A stretch of DNA of 64,000 nucleotides from Tillus elongatus (Eukaryota; Arthropoda; Insecta; Coleoptera; Cleridae): assembly GCA_964006375.1 (NCBI GenBank), contig OZ023266.1:157482792-157546791 (forward strand), written 5' to 3'. Of this stretch, positions 22,714-34,189 are shown piece after piece. Every line of letters begins with the position of its first letter. The stretch's first letter is position 1. The translations under genes were made by a program, and so were the position numbers. The notes under the pieces were generated by a model, which was not told the origin of the DNA, searched no databases, and worked only from the letters and a program-made list of their open reading frames with translations.

Positions 22714-25095
22714 GGTTGACAGTCTATGTTACAGGTGCACATTCAGCACCAAAAAAAGATTATTTTTTCACATAGGTCCGCAAATGCATAGTTTTTTTTA
22801 AATACAGCGTGTTAAAGTTATTTGTTTTTGTCAGTTTTTCACGAATAAGTCTAACTCAAATTAAAATGTTGGCGTGAAAGTGGCATCCGGGGGTTTTTGA
22901 GGGCAATAAATTTAAATATGTTATTGTTAATAACACTGCTGGCAGAGGGCGCCACTTGTAAAACTATGCTTGCATTCAATTGGATATAATTTTTTGACAC
23001 CCAGTAATATCGACCTACCGTATAGCTACATTGCAGCCCTTATCAATTGTAAGCAAAAAATGTATATTTTATCCAAATCTCTCAGACACACCATTTTCGA
23101 GATATTTCAATTTTTGTATGTCGATGTCACTCAAAAATTAATTTTTCTCACGTAATTAATTGTATTGTCTGCAAATTTTAACAACCAATAAAACAAAAAA
23201 CAAAAAAGTTTATAACATTTTATGATGCCTGACTACAATAAATGTTCAAAATGGCCACCCTCCACTTCAATACACTTTCTTATTCTGTGGAGCATACAAC
23301 GTCGTACTCTGTGAAATATTTCTGGTGTATTTCTAATTTGTTCGCATCCAAGTACAACTCTTTGCTGCAGGTCATCAACATTTTCAATATTTGCTTCATA
23401 AACAATACTTTTGAGATGACCCCATAAATAAAAGTCCATAGGATTTAAATCAGGGGATCGAGCCGGTTATGGCTGAGGTCCACCGTGTCCGATCCATCTG
23501 CGTCCAGAAGTATTGCTTAGGTAATTTCTGACATTTAGGGCGAAATGTGGAGGGCTCCGTCATGCATAAACCACAGGTTATATCTTATGTCAAGAGGTAC
23601 ATTTTCTAATAACCCATTTAGTTGGTTTTGCAGGAATTGAAGATAAGTTGTAGCATTAAGTCTGTGAGGTAAAAAAATTGGTCCTCTCAAATTACACCCT
23701 ACAATTCCAGGAAAATTGCTGTTGATGATGCCTTTCAAAAACTGCGTGGGGATTTTCGTCAGCTCAAATATGGCTGTTACGAAAATTGACGATCCCATCG
23801 CGCCTAAATCCAGACTCGTCAGTGAACAATACACAATTCAACAAGTTCTCTTCACTATTATGTTGAAGAAACCATTGGCAAAATTGTAGGTGAGGTATAA
23901 AATCTCTTTCAGGCGATAGTGCCTGCACACGTTGGATGTGATATGGACGCAATTGTTGCTCGTCAAGAACTCCCCATATCATTGCATTTGATGCTCTGAG
24001 ATGACTGGCCATTTCCCTAGTACTTATTTTTGGATTATGTTCAATTCCATCCAGAACAGCCTCTTCAAAATCAAGATTTCGTGAATTTCGTGGTCTGCCT
24101 CGATCAGCAGTAACTTTATTAAGGGTACCTGGTAAAAAATATACTATACTCGACAGAGACAGATCGATGTATTAGATAATGTAAGTATGTACCTGTTTCT
24201 CGCAGACGGATGTCGATCCGTTGAAACATCCTTCCATCTGGAATTCTCCAATTTGGGAAGGCTTCTTCATACAGTCATTTCACCTCATAACAGGTACCAA
24301 AAGCCAGTGAATACATAACATGCATGTCTGTTAGTTCATTGTTGCTAAATTCCATATTTAATTAGAAAAATTACGGACAACACAATTAATTACTTCAAAA
24401 TAGTGAGTAGTCTCAAACGTAATAGTCAAATGTAGTATATGTCATGACGAAAATGCAAAAGTCAAGTCCCGTAACGATGGAAACCACTTTGTTAAATGGT
24501 TTGTTATCATGGCTTTTTATTTTATCTTCATGATTGTGTCCTGTCAGTTCTTTTTTCTGGTAACATTTTAATATTTAACTAGAGAATAAGAAAATTAAGT
24601 TTATACATACTGATAGCAATTAAAAGGTGAAAAATATATTCCTATGATTTGTCGCAGAATTAATTTTTGAGCGACATCGACATACAAAAATTTAAAATCT
24701 CGAAAATGGTGTGTCTGAGAGATTTAAATCAAGTATACATTTTTTGCTTACAGCTGATAAGGGCTGCAATGTAGCTATACGGTAGGTCGATATTACTGGG
24801 TGTCAAAAAAATTATAGCCAATTGAATGCAAGCATAGTCTTACAGATGGCGCCCTCTGCCAGCAGTGTTATTAAGAATAACATATTTAAATTTCTTGCCC
24901 TCGAAAACCCCCACATGCCAATTTTGACGCCAAAATTTTAATCTGACTTGGATTTATGAAAAATTGACAAAAATAAATAACTTTAACACACTGTATTTAA
25001 AAAACTAAGCATTTGCGGACCCATGAAAAAATAGTGTTATTTTTTTGTGCTGAATGTGCACCTGTAACATAGACCATCATTTTTGAAACACCCTG
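22714..25095 (-). mobile_element. Tc3/IS630-like element with ~415-bp inverted repeats, copy T2
   Basis: The left arm (22722 to ~23143) and right arm (~24655 to 25074) are inverted copies along their length. They share GTCTATGTTACAGGTGCACA, TATTGTTAATAACACTGCTG and TCGACCTACCGTATAGCTAC. The right end probably extends to CAGGGTGTTTCAAAAATGAT at 25095, followed by TA. On the left the LINE A-tail adjoins and the outermost ~20 bases are altered. The transposase pseudogene (minus strand) lies between the arms. Such long arms are unusual for Tc1/mariner relatives, which typically have a few tens of bases, though long-armed variants are known. Confidence 0.85.
23233..24356 (-). pseudogene. DDE transposase of element T2 (broken)
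   Basis: ATG 24356 opens the DUF4817-like N-terminus. A 64-base intron (24192-24129, GTACAT ... TTACCAG) sits at the same place as in copy T1. The helix-turn-helix (MASHLRASNAMIWGVL) and FTDESGF (Asp 1) follow. A 14-base deletion near 23710 removes the codons for LNVWAG and shifts frame. WFMHDGA (Asp 2) survives near 23560. The third-motif region and C-terminus (YLWGHLKSIVYEANIENVDD ... FEHLL) end at 23233. Compared with T1, the two copies have different lesions, so neither derives from the other. Confidence 0.85.
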
Positions 25096-25249
25096 TATAT
25101 AATTATTATTATTTTTATTATTATTAAGTTTTACATAATACGGTATTCTGTTGGAGACAATATTGTAAAAAAATGATACTCTTTAACAATGAATATGTGT
25201 GTGTGTTTTGTTTCTTTAACGTCAGCCTATTTCCGCGACTATGGCCAAT

Positions 25250-25556
25250 CACCGGCGCCAGGGAGCAGTTTCACCTCACCGTCCTGGAAATTTTGCCGAA
25301 CCCCTGCCTTTCTATAAGGAGGGTAGGGATCTTTAACGTGCCCAACATCGCATGGACACGGGACCGACGGCTTTACGCCCCCTCCGAAGGGCGGAACGTG
25401 CAGACATCCAACTTGCTCAAATACAATGCCAGTACCTCGGTTGTTGTTAATTGAACAGTATGTGCTAAAAAAGTGAAAGGAGTAGCCTGAGATCGAACCC
25501 AGTACCCTTTGGTTCAGAGGCACACGTTCTTACCTCTGAACCACCGAGGCTCTAAC
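25250..25556 (-). repeat. tRNA-derived SINE
   Basis: On the minus strand the 5' end reads GCCTCGGTGGTTCAGAGGTA. TGGTTCAGAGG fits the RNA polymerase III A box, and GGGTTCGATCTC ~45 bases later fits a slightly altered B box. A GC-rich body follows (CCGTCGGTCCCGTG, GCGATGTTGGGCACGTTAAA, CCCTACCCTCC, CTGGCGCCGGTGATTGGCC), shared with 5286-5520. It could be mistaken for a tRNA gene, but the A-to-B segment does not fold as a full cloverleaf and there is a long non-tRNA body. Target duplications were not found. Confidence 0.65.
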
Positions 25557-26613
25557 AATGAATATAACAATGCTAGTTTCAGATAATACAGTATTGGCTC
25601 GGACTCCCAATCAACTCTACATACATATGCTTTTAATTGCAAAAGCACCTGCTCATAAACATTTCAAATTTGGCCATCCATTCACTAATTGTTCCTGTAT
25701 ATTCTGAAACAATAAACGTTAATTGTAATAACAAAAATAATATTTAATTTTTTAAGTGTCTGGTTCTGGTACATTATGTATCAAAGATTAATATTCCAAT
25801 CACCAAAGTTTTGAGCATTATTACAATATAAATATCTTTTATGTCATAAGTTGTTAAATTTTTTCAATTAGTAAAAAAGGCATCAAGCAAAAAATAATGA
25901 AAAGATAATAATTTTTAAACATAGAAAACAAAAAATATATATACATATTGCACTATTAACTTAAAAATGAGGAGTTAAAGTGAGTATATAAAAATGTTAC
26001 ACATATATACAGAGAAATAAATGCAATGACATTATGTACACAACAAAGAAAGAGTACAAACGTAAATTATACACTACATTTGCCATTTACAAAAGATAAA
26101 TTGAAAATAAGGTAATGTTACACAGGATATTTTAGATCTTGAAGATAAAATAGCAAATGGGTTAAGTAAGAATCGACATTTTCAGGGAAATTTATATAAT
26201 TAATATCATTAAAAGAAGTATCTCTTAGTTTCTTATTCAGTATAGTGCTCAGACAACTTAAGTTTCATTTTTACGGAAGTCTTGAGTTTCGTTTCCTAGA
26301 AAGTCTTGGTTAACATTGAGAACTAATGCGAGAAATTTCTTTCTTGCACGTAGTTTAACAATTTTGTAATGTTTTTGGTGAAGTATAATATGAAGTATGG
26401 TTCTTAGATGTTGGGACACTGTCCTAGCATAAACTAAAAAATATGGGGCTCTTTTTGGACACCTGATTTGTTGCCTTCATATTAGATGATAATTTTTTTA
26501 ACGGTCATCCATGTATTCTCTGTTAATATAAAAGATCATGCATCAATGAAAAATATCAAGTAATTGAAAACGTCCCTTTCTTAATTCTTGTTTAACAATA
26601 TCAAGACTAATGT
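25557..26613. other. AT-rich intergenic stretch, no gene seen
   Basis: No coding frame of note. The reverse complement of GAAAACGTCCCTTTCTTAAT near 26568 resembles the sequence just after the transposase at 28102, suggesting a terminal fragment of that family. Confidence 0.4.
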
Positions 26614-27400
26614 TGTAACGGTTATGCTTTATTCATTACCATAACTCCTTTACTGACATAACGAGAATCTCAAAGGAAGCTTAAATAAGAAAAGGTGACT
26701 TTATTTTTGAAGAGCAATTTAAGTTTTGGTTTTGAAAAGATTTATTGAAAATTCGCTATTGATATTTACCACCGTAGTGCCCTTACTGTATTCCCTTTAT
26801 ATACATTAAATTAAAATATTAACAAACGAAATGTTTGCCTTAAGGAAAATAATCGTTATTTATTACAATTTCCTACTGAGATGTTTGTAAATTGGAAATC
26901 AAGAAGTAGCAGAATATCATTGCAGAGATGAATATTTACTCCACAATGATGTAATAACATGATCTAAAAGTATTAAAAACTAGAGGTGGAAATATTAACA
27001 AAGATGCCGAAAGTCATAAAGTCGGAAATTTATGGGACAAGTTGACAACTTAAAGAAAGGCCGACAAAGCAAACGCTATCGTTAAGCAATAAAATATATT
27101 TGACAGATACTGGTCGCAAGACGGTTGGAAGTGCGAGGCCTCGACGTAGTCCGTGCGGAAACTGGCGCGAAACACATGCATCTCTCTTATACACATGGAG
27201 GTAGATGGGTAACTAAGGACAGACAGAAAATCGCCGGCAAAGACGTCGAGCACCGAACAAACCCAGCCGGCTATTTAAACTCGTGCAATGCCTGGATCGC
27301 GGTGGTCTGCCGACAGACTACAGAATACAAGTCTGTACAAAACATCTCTATATTCAAAATTATAAGATCTCCAATCATTTGCCATTAAAACAGCAATTTA
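26614..27400 (+). repeat. Diverged LTR-like repeat related to 35220-36000
   Basis: It begins TGTAACGGTTATG, like the LTRs at 35220 and 37447 (TGTAACGATTATG, TGTAACGATTACG). It shares weaker blocks in the same order: GAAAATTCGCTA near 26756, CCTTACTGTATTCCC near 26784, and a GGCTATTTAAACTC promoter-like segment near 27270, equivalent to GGCTATTTAATTCTC at 35778. Probably a solo LTR of a sister family. No protein is encoded. Confidence 0.4.
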
Positions 27401-27544
27401 CGAAACATCGTTGGTTGGGAATGAATCGCATAGGTCTGTAATATGTGGAAATTAGTAGTCACTACTACTTAAGACAAAACCAGTTAGTGTAACCCAGTTG
27501 ATTTATATAAAAAATTTCATCATTATCCAGATATCACCCTTTTA

Positions 27545-28102
27545 ATATGAGGATTTTAAAGAGGTGGTTCTTTTGAATGGCGATGTAAACAGGCAAAATT
27601 GCAGATACTGGGCTGCCAAAAACCCCCAGTGGATGCGACAGACACCCACTCAGCGTCCTCAGAAGTTTGGGCTGGCATTGGTAATCACGTAGTTGGACCT
27701 GTTTTTATAGAAAATCTAAACGGTCCAAGATATTTAATGGAACCTAATATTTCCCATGAAATAATATGGTTTCAACAAGACGGTGCACCACCCCACTTTG
27801 CTCTTCAAGTACGGGAGTATTTACACTAAGTCTTTGCACAAAGATGGATTGGACGAAGAGGTTTCGTAGAATGGCCCGCTAGATCACCAGATCTTACACC
27901 TCTTGATTTCTTTTTATGGGTATACCTTAAAAACAGAGTGTATAAAACGGAACCTGCTGATTTAGATGATTTGAAAATGAAAATAACAACAGAAATTAGG
28001 AACGTAACGCCTGACATGTTGAACAGAGTTAAGGAAGAATTCCAGAGCAGATTATTTCGATTTGTGCAAGTGAATGGAGAACATTTTGAATATTTATTAT
28101 AA
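27545..28102 (+). pseudogene. Tc3/IS630-like DDE transposase, C-terminal half
   Basis: It enters within the catalytic domain (LLNGDVNRQNCRYWAAKNPQ). After a frame change come VWAGIGNHVVGPVFI, Asp 2 in WFQQDGAPPHFAL, an in-frame TAA, Asp 3 in RSPDLTPLDFFLW, and the C-terminus (DLDDLKMKITTEIRN ... VNGEHFEYLL, stop 28100-28102). The N-terminus and Asp 1 are missing. It belongs to the same broad group as T1/T2 but to a different family by sequence. Confidence 0.85.
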
Positions 28103-28674
28103 GAAAGGGACGTTTTTATTAAGTTTATTTTCGAAATTTGAATTTTAGGGTAAACTGTTTAGTTTTAATATTCCAGTATTAAATTTCCACCCTGTATTGA
28201 AAACTGTAATATTAGACCATACATCTGGGGTATCTCCGTATTCAGAAAAATGCGATCCATCGAATTGTGATGCAAAAATGTAGGGTTGCTATTTAAAGAA
28301 AAATGGATAAAGTGGCGGGGGTAAAATGGAGGGAGTAAACTTTTTTTTACTTTGATTATAAGATAATGTTCGACAAATTAAACTTGACGATCACAAAACA
28401 AAAAGATTTGGCAGTGCTTTATTTAATTTTGACTCTATACAATCAGGAAGGAGATGAATTTCTGGACCAAATCGTTACAGGAGATGAAACTTGGGTCTCA
28501 CATGAGACCTGAGCCCAAGTAACAGTCAATGGAATGGCGACACACATCGTCGGCAACGAAAGTGACAGCAACGAACAGTCAATATCAATATGAAAGATCA
28601 TAGCAGCTGTCTTTTGGGACAGGAAAGGGATTCTGTGAGTGAATTTTATGCAGAGAGGCACAACAATCAATTTT

Positions 28675-29031
28675 CAATGTAAAGCTAGATGCATTCTCAC
28701 CACAATTAGAACCGTGGACTGGTTTCGCTCTAATTAGAGCTCGTCAGTACGGCATACTAATTGTAGAGAAAATACACCTATAAAGTAATACGGCTATAGC
28801 CGTATTACTTTATAGGTGTATTTTCTATAGCCGTATCTATAGCCTTACATACTTTTCCCTATATTAGGGTAGAAATGGGTCAGGGCTGACAATTTACTAA
28901 ATTGTTAGTTGGTTGTATACAGTCTCCATTTTTCAACACTTTGTGTTATTTGGAGCTGGCGTGACAACATACTACTTGGTTCTGCAACTAGGTGGCGGCA
29001 CGTTGCTTCGTGTCTTACCACTCACTTAGTG
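28675..29031. mobile_element. Family Z element, copy Z2, with 10-bp target duplication
   Basis: A 357-base insert flanked by AATCAATTTT at 28665-28674 and 29032-29041. Contents: GCTAGATGCATTCTCACCAC, GGTTTCGCTCTAATTAGAGC, GTCAGTACGGCATACTAATT, a 60-base palindrome, AGGGCTGACAATTTACTAAA and CTAGGTGGCGGCACG. There are no inverted termini, A-tail or coding region. The duplication size would suit several superfamilies, so the class is unknown. Confidence 0.75.
28767..28826. repeat. 60-base perfect palindrome
   Basis: Every base from 28767 to 28796 pairs with 28826 down to 28797. The centre is CGGCTATAGCCG, and the outer ends are AGAAAATACACC and GGTGTATTTTCT. In copy Z3 the same region occurs without the mirror half (AAGTAATACGGCTATAG near 33060), so the palindrome arose by local inverted duplication in Z2 or its ancestor. 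It can extrude as a cruciform. Confidence 0.97.
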
Positions 29032-29832
29032 AATCAATTTTGATGTGAAAACTCCGGCATGCCATACAAAACAAGTGACACAGCCTACTGTCTTCTGGTG
29101 TGATGTTGCCCCATGACAATGTAAGGCCACATGTTTCTGCACGAACACAAGGTCTAGTCAGGTCTTTTAGATTGGAACAACTGGATCATCTACCCTACAA
29201 TCCAGACCTTGCACCCAGTTATTTGTTTCGGTACTTAAAGGATAATTTGGTGGTTAACGGTTCAGCAACGATGAAGCAGTGGAACCTGCAGTTATGGATT
29301 GGGCTACTTCACAGGCGGCAGCTTTATTTATGCCAGAATTAAAAAGCATGTTGAACGGCATGACAAATCTTTGAATTAAAATGCAAATTATGTAGGGAAG
29401 TAGATGAAAGTATATAGAATATGGAAAGAAATATATTTTAATGATATTTACTAGAGGAGTGTGAAGCTTCGAAATTTCGAACCGAACCGAACCCAAACTC
29501 GAACCGAACCCAAACTCGAACCGAACCTTCGGTTCGAAAAATTTTACGCGCCGGCGATGTTAAAGTAGTTCGAAGTTCGAAATACGTAATTTTTCATAAT
29601 AGTTCGAACTTCGTTGTTTAAAAACACTTGAATATTAAACATTACCGACATTGAAAGCTACCAAAAATAGTGAAGTTGTAAGTCAGTAGCCACCCCGTGA
29701 ATTCAGTAGCGGCGCTTTTAACTCTGTATCGGCTACATTGAGTAGCATAATTTGAGGAGATTTCACTAATGCATATTTTGGCCAGTTGTTTGGACACATT
29801 GAGACCTGACAGCCATTTAACAATTACAGATT

Positions 29833-29944
<112 letters not shown>

Positions 29945-29986
29945 TAGGATCCCCTCGCCTTCTTTGGTGACAACATTATGACGGCA

Positions 29987-31153
29987 TTATGAGGCTATGC
30001 CTGTAACTACAGGAGTGCCACAGGGTTCTATTTTAGGGCCCTTACTTTACTTAGTTTATGCTAATGATCTTCCCATCTTTCTTCACAATATTCCAGAATT
30101 AACAGTTGTATGCTATGCAGATGACACTAACGTTTTGGTCAGATCAGCTGATTTAGACCAGTAGCTAATTAAAGGTAATTCGGTGTATGAATTAGTAGAC
30201 TTGTGGGCCACCAAGAACAGGTTGAACATAAACCAGGAAAAAACAGTCAAACTCCTCTTCAGTTCTCCGAAATTCATGTGTGTTGATAGGGGGCTTTACA
30301 ATTTATCAAGCAGTGCTAAGATGCTCGGATTGGTTCTCGATTGTAATTTGCACTGGCATTCTCATATTGAATATCTTTCCAGTAAGTTGAGGAGGTGTTG
30401 CTATGCTATGAAGTCAGTGGTGGCTGTATGTAGTAGAAGGGTTGTCATGAATGTTTACCATGCATGTTTTCATTCAGTGATTCGTTATGGTATTGTTTTC
30501 TGGGGTGGCTGTTCTGGCACGGAGCGAATATTCCTGATTCAGAAGTACATCATAAGAATTATTGCTGGAGTTGGTTTTCGTCATTCCTGCAAGCTTCTCT
30601 TTCGACAACTTGGTGTCTTAACAGTTTATGATACGTATATTTTTGAGATTTGTTGCTTCGTGTATAGGAATTATGAAGCCTTTTCTGAAATCGAGGTCGG
30701 CCACAGCTATGATACTAGATTTAGGGGCTGCTTGGTTCCTGATGCGCACTCCACTGCCTTCTATCAGAAGAATGTCTTCTACAATGGGTGTAAATTCTAT
30801 AATAACCTTCCTGAGACAATAAAGAGGTCTGGCAGTTTTCAGATATTTAAAAAGAATCTTAAATCCTATATTTGTCAGATCAGTTGTTACACTATCCATG
30901 AGTTTTTTTCTTTTAGTGTGTGAACATTGTCGAGTCATATACTTTATATTTATATATTTTAAACTTGTATACTTTATATTTTGTATTGTATTTTATTTAT
31001 GTACTTTATAATTTTATATTTGTGTTTATATTTTGTATTGTTGTGTTGACTTTTTGTGTTTTCTAATGTTTGTAATGACGATGTCACGAACTACCTATGT
31101 GTACATTCATGTAGGAGTATCTGTGAAATAAAGCATTATTATTATTATTATTA
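29987..31153 (+). pseudogene. LINE K1: reverse transcriptase C-terminal half (jockey/CR1-like)
   Basis: It enters at [18 protein letters not shown], then [10 protein letters not shown] (catalytic YADD, 30115), a stop at 30162, and an open frame from 30183 to 30922. That frame covers the thumb region (KNRLNINQEKTVKLLFSS, MLGLVLDCNLHWHSHIEYL) and a C-terminal FYNNLPETIKRSGSFQIFKK block. An AATAAA at 31127 and an (ATT)n tail (31135-31153) end it. This is a typical 5'-truncated insertion. The clade call is by resemblance only. Confidence 0.85.
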
Positions 31154-31252
31154 TAATGTCCAAAAGGAATCGGCAATGTCGATAATTGCAGATTTCCTTC
31201 CACAAATACTAGGTTGAATATACTTTATCTCATAATGATCCAAAACAACATT

Positions 31253-31438
31253 TTTCATTTTTTTTTTAAATTTAGTATTATTGGCTGCGGCATCTCAGGC
31301 CATTAGCACATTCATTTCGCATCATTCAATATTTTTACAAATTTTCCAGACAAAGTCAATTTGGCTCACCCAGGAATCGAACCCGGGACCTCTCGCTTAG
31401 CAGGCTGGCACCTAGCAACCTGCGCCACGAGTGCGTCT
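31253..31438 (-). repeat. tRNA-derived SINE with 10-bp target duplication
   Basis: Minus strand: AGACGCACTCGTGGCGCAGG (A-box-like TGGCGCAGGTTG), then GGGTTCGATTCC (consensus B box), a short body and an A-rich tail at 31266-31253. It is flanked by AAACAACATT at 31243-31252 and 31439-31448, proving retroposition. It is different from the SINE at 25250. It lies within hAT copy 1, so it is younger than that element. Confidence 0.85.
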
Positions 31439-31971
31439 AAACAACATTAAATATTCTCAATCAATATAGAGTTAAAATTTCTAGTGGTTATTATATAACT
31501 ATTATGCTCAACTTTAACCTCCCTCTAAAAGACTGTTAAAAATGTCTAGATAATACCAAATGACAAAAAGTAAATATAAGTGAGCTAAGCTATAGATGTA
31601 AAAATCTCAAAAAGTTTTCAATATACCTTTTTTTGTTTTTGATTCAATGTTGACCCATCTTCACAACTAACATCAGCACCAGAAGGCATTTTCACCATCA
31701 ACCTTTGTCAAATTTTGTCGCATCTTCTACATACCAAATATTGTATGCTACAATATACCTAATTTTGGATTTAAGGATATGATAAATTATGAACATTGAA
31801 GAATTTTCGTTAGTTCGAAGTTCGATTTTGAATTTTTAAGAAGTTCGAAGTTTGGGTGTGAACCTTAGACATACAATTTTGGAGGTTTGAAATTCGGAGC
31901 AACATACTTGCTTGGGCTCGTGCATAGTTCAGTTCGATAAAAATATGGGTTCGGACACCTCTAATATTTAC

Positions 31972-32380
31972 AGTATTTTTCTTTGTACTAAAAAACAGAT
32001 CTTATTTTAAAAAATACCCCCCAGAATTCTAAATGATCTATATAAAATGTCAGGGCAGCTACTAGACATACAATGAAGCTAATCTGCCCAGTTTACCTAT
32101 ATCTCAAAATACATTATCCAGCCGCTCTCATATTTGAATTTAATCATGTAAATGGTTATGTTCTATTAGATTTGATAAATTATTATTATAACAGTTACAG
32201 CCACTTGAAAGTTTTCAACCATTTTCAAATTGAATTAGATGCAGTTTTCATTTCTGAGGTGCCTGCTTTAGCATGGTCTGTGGTATGAATGAGGTAATAA
32301 GTGTATAATAAGCACAACAATTAAGTTGTAAATATGTAGATGGTTTAAGATGCAGAGGCCATAATGCAAATAAGAAAAAA
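31972..32380. other. Intergenic stretch, no gene seen
   Basis: AT-rich with a 71-codon chance frame (32073-32288). No similarity recognised. Confidence 0.4.
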
Positions 32381-32962
32381 CTCTGAACGCAGCAAGTGCA
32401 TTATGGTAGTGAATTTTCATAAAAATGTTTTTAATAGCAAATATGTGTTTTTTTTAAAGAAATCAGGCATCAACTTTGGTTACCAGTATAACCTATATAG
32501 TAAAAACAATGTGCCATGTTCCATCAAAATAACTTTATTGTTTGAAAATGTACAAAAATATCCGAAAGTAAACTTAAAGTGTTCCCGAAAAAACAAGTTT
32601 CTTGGTCAACCTTATAGGTTAATAGCAAATTGAGCTATTCAAATATGAAGCTTTGATCAAAATTCGCTACCAGAACGCACTTGCTGTGTTTAGAATTTCT
32701 TTTCTTACAAACATGCATTCTATTTTGATGGAAAATGAAATAACATAAGCCTTGTTTGATAAAAAAATAAAAAAAAATAAAAAAAAATAAAATAATTTGT
32801 ATCACCAACTACTTATTTTAAGATGCAGCTCAAGGCACCCTATAATTAATATATACAATATTTTTTTCATATCTTGTATAATAACGGATATATTGAGCTT
32901 TATTCATTTTTTATGAAAATTCGACAAAAATTATATACCATTAAACGATAAACTCTATATAA

Positions 32963-33438
32963 GGCTAGATGCATTCTCGCAACAATTAGAACCGTAGACC
33001 GGTTTCGCTCTCATTAGAGCTCTTCAGTACGGCATACTAATTGTAGCAAAAATGCATCTAAAGTAATACGGCTATAGTATAGCCAGCCCTTCAACACTAA
33101 GTAAGTGGTGGACGTGCCGCCACCTAGTTGCGGAACCAAGTAGTATGTTGTCACGCCAGCTCCAAATAACACAAAGTGTTAAAAAAATAGAAACTGTATA
33201 CAACTAACTAACAATTTAAAAAATTGTCAGCCCTGGCCCATTTCTACCCCAATATAGGGACAAAGTATGTAAGGCTAGATGCATTCTCGCAACAATTAGA
33301 ACCATAGGCCGGTTTCGCCATCATTAGAGCTTGTCAGTACGGCATACTAATTGTAGCAAAAATGCATCTAAAGTAAAACGTCTATAGTATAGCCAGCCCT
33401 TCAACACTAAGTGGTGGACGTGCCGCCACCTAGTTGCG
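32963..33438. repeat. Family Z, copy Z3, tandemly duplicated
   Basis: Two copies of the module beginning AAGGCTAGATGCATTCTCGC (at ~32962 and ~33268, period ~306 bases), each followed by GCATACTAATTGTAGCAAAA and CCAGCCCTTCAACACTAAGT. Between them is the GCGGAACCAAGTAGTATGTT ... TGTCAGCCCTGGCCC module. It lies within family X copy C. Read with Z1 and Z2, it shows variable module number. Confidence 0.75.
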
Positions 33439-33928
33439 GCTACCGTCAAGCATCAGAGAAAGGGTCTATTTGAAATGAATTTTCTGGAAATATTTTACTA
33501 AAATGAAGGACCGTGACGGTTGAAACTAAGACTTCAGGGTTTGTAAAACATTCTTCTTGAGACATTTTATTTCCATAGCCCGTATTAGATTCAAGTTGCA
33601 AATTTTGACGTTTTAAATCGCAACTTTGACGTTTTGAGGAAAACCCCAATTTATTTTTCATTCAATGCCTATAACTTTTTTGTCTTTTGACTTACAGAGC
33701 TAAATTTTGGTAGGTAGCTTACCTATAAGGATAGAAACGCGTACCAAAATTGGTGGCCCTTAATTTGTTAATTCCGGAGATATAATTTTTTTTGAAAGAA
33801 AACACAAAATTTTCCGGGAAAACCTGGGCCTATTTGCCTGGCTAAAGAACTTATTCAAGCCATTTGCAATAGGAAGGTATTCACCAAATTTAAAATCGGC
33901 CCATTATTTTTTGAGTTATCGGTGTGAT

Positions 33929-34056
<128 letters not shown>

Positions 34057-34189
34057 ATATAAAAATTGAAACTGACCCCGGATATGTGTTCTGGGGGGCC
34101 TAATTAGCGCTCATTTGATGAAATTTTTTGAAAATTCAAAAGTCGGGATCTCCTCATTAGTGAATTTTTTTAAAGAAAATTCACTAAAA

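Larger units (their letters stand above)
28321..29380 (+). pseudogene. mariner transposase fragment split by a family Z insertion
   Basis: The first part (28440-28674) has IVTGDETWVSH (Asp 1), IIAAVFWDRKGIL and MQRGTTINF. Family Z then intervenes (28675-29031). The gene resumes with KLRHAIQNK, MLPHDNVRPHVSARTQGLV (Asp 2) and YNPDLAPSYLFRYLKDN. The expected third Asp after APS has been lost with its neighbours. Internal TGA/TAA codons and frame changes abound. Removing one copy of the 10-base duplication makes the two halves contiguous, so the gene predates the Z insertion. Confidence 0.85.

Noticed and set aside
25239..25523. Protein-coding gene or functional tRNA
   Set aside because: The segment is a SINE: pol III boxes at one end and a body repeated at 5286-5520. 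The overlapping frames on both strands are by-products of its GC content.
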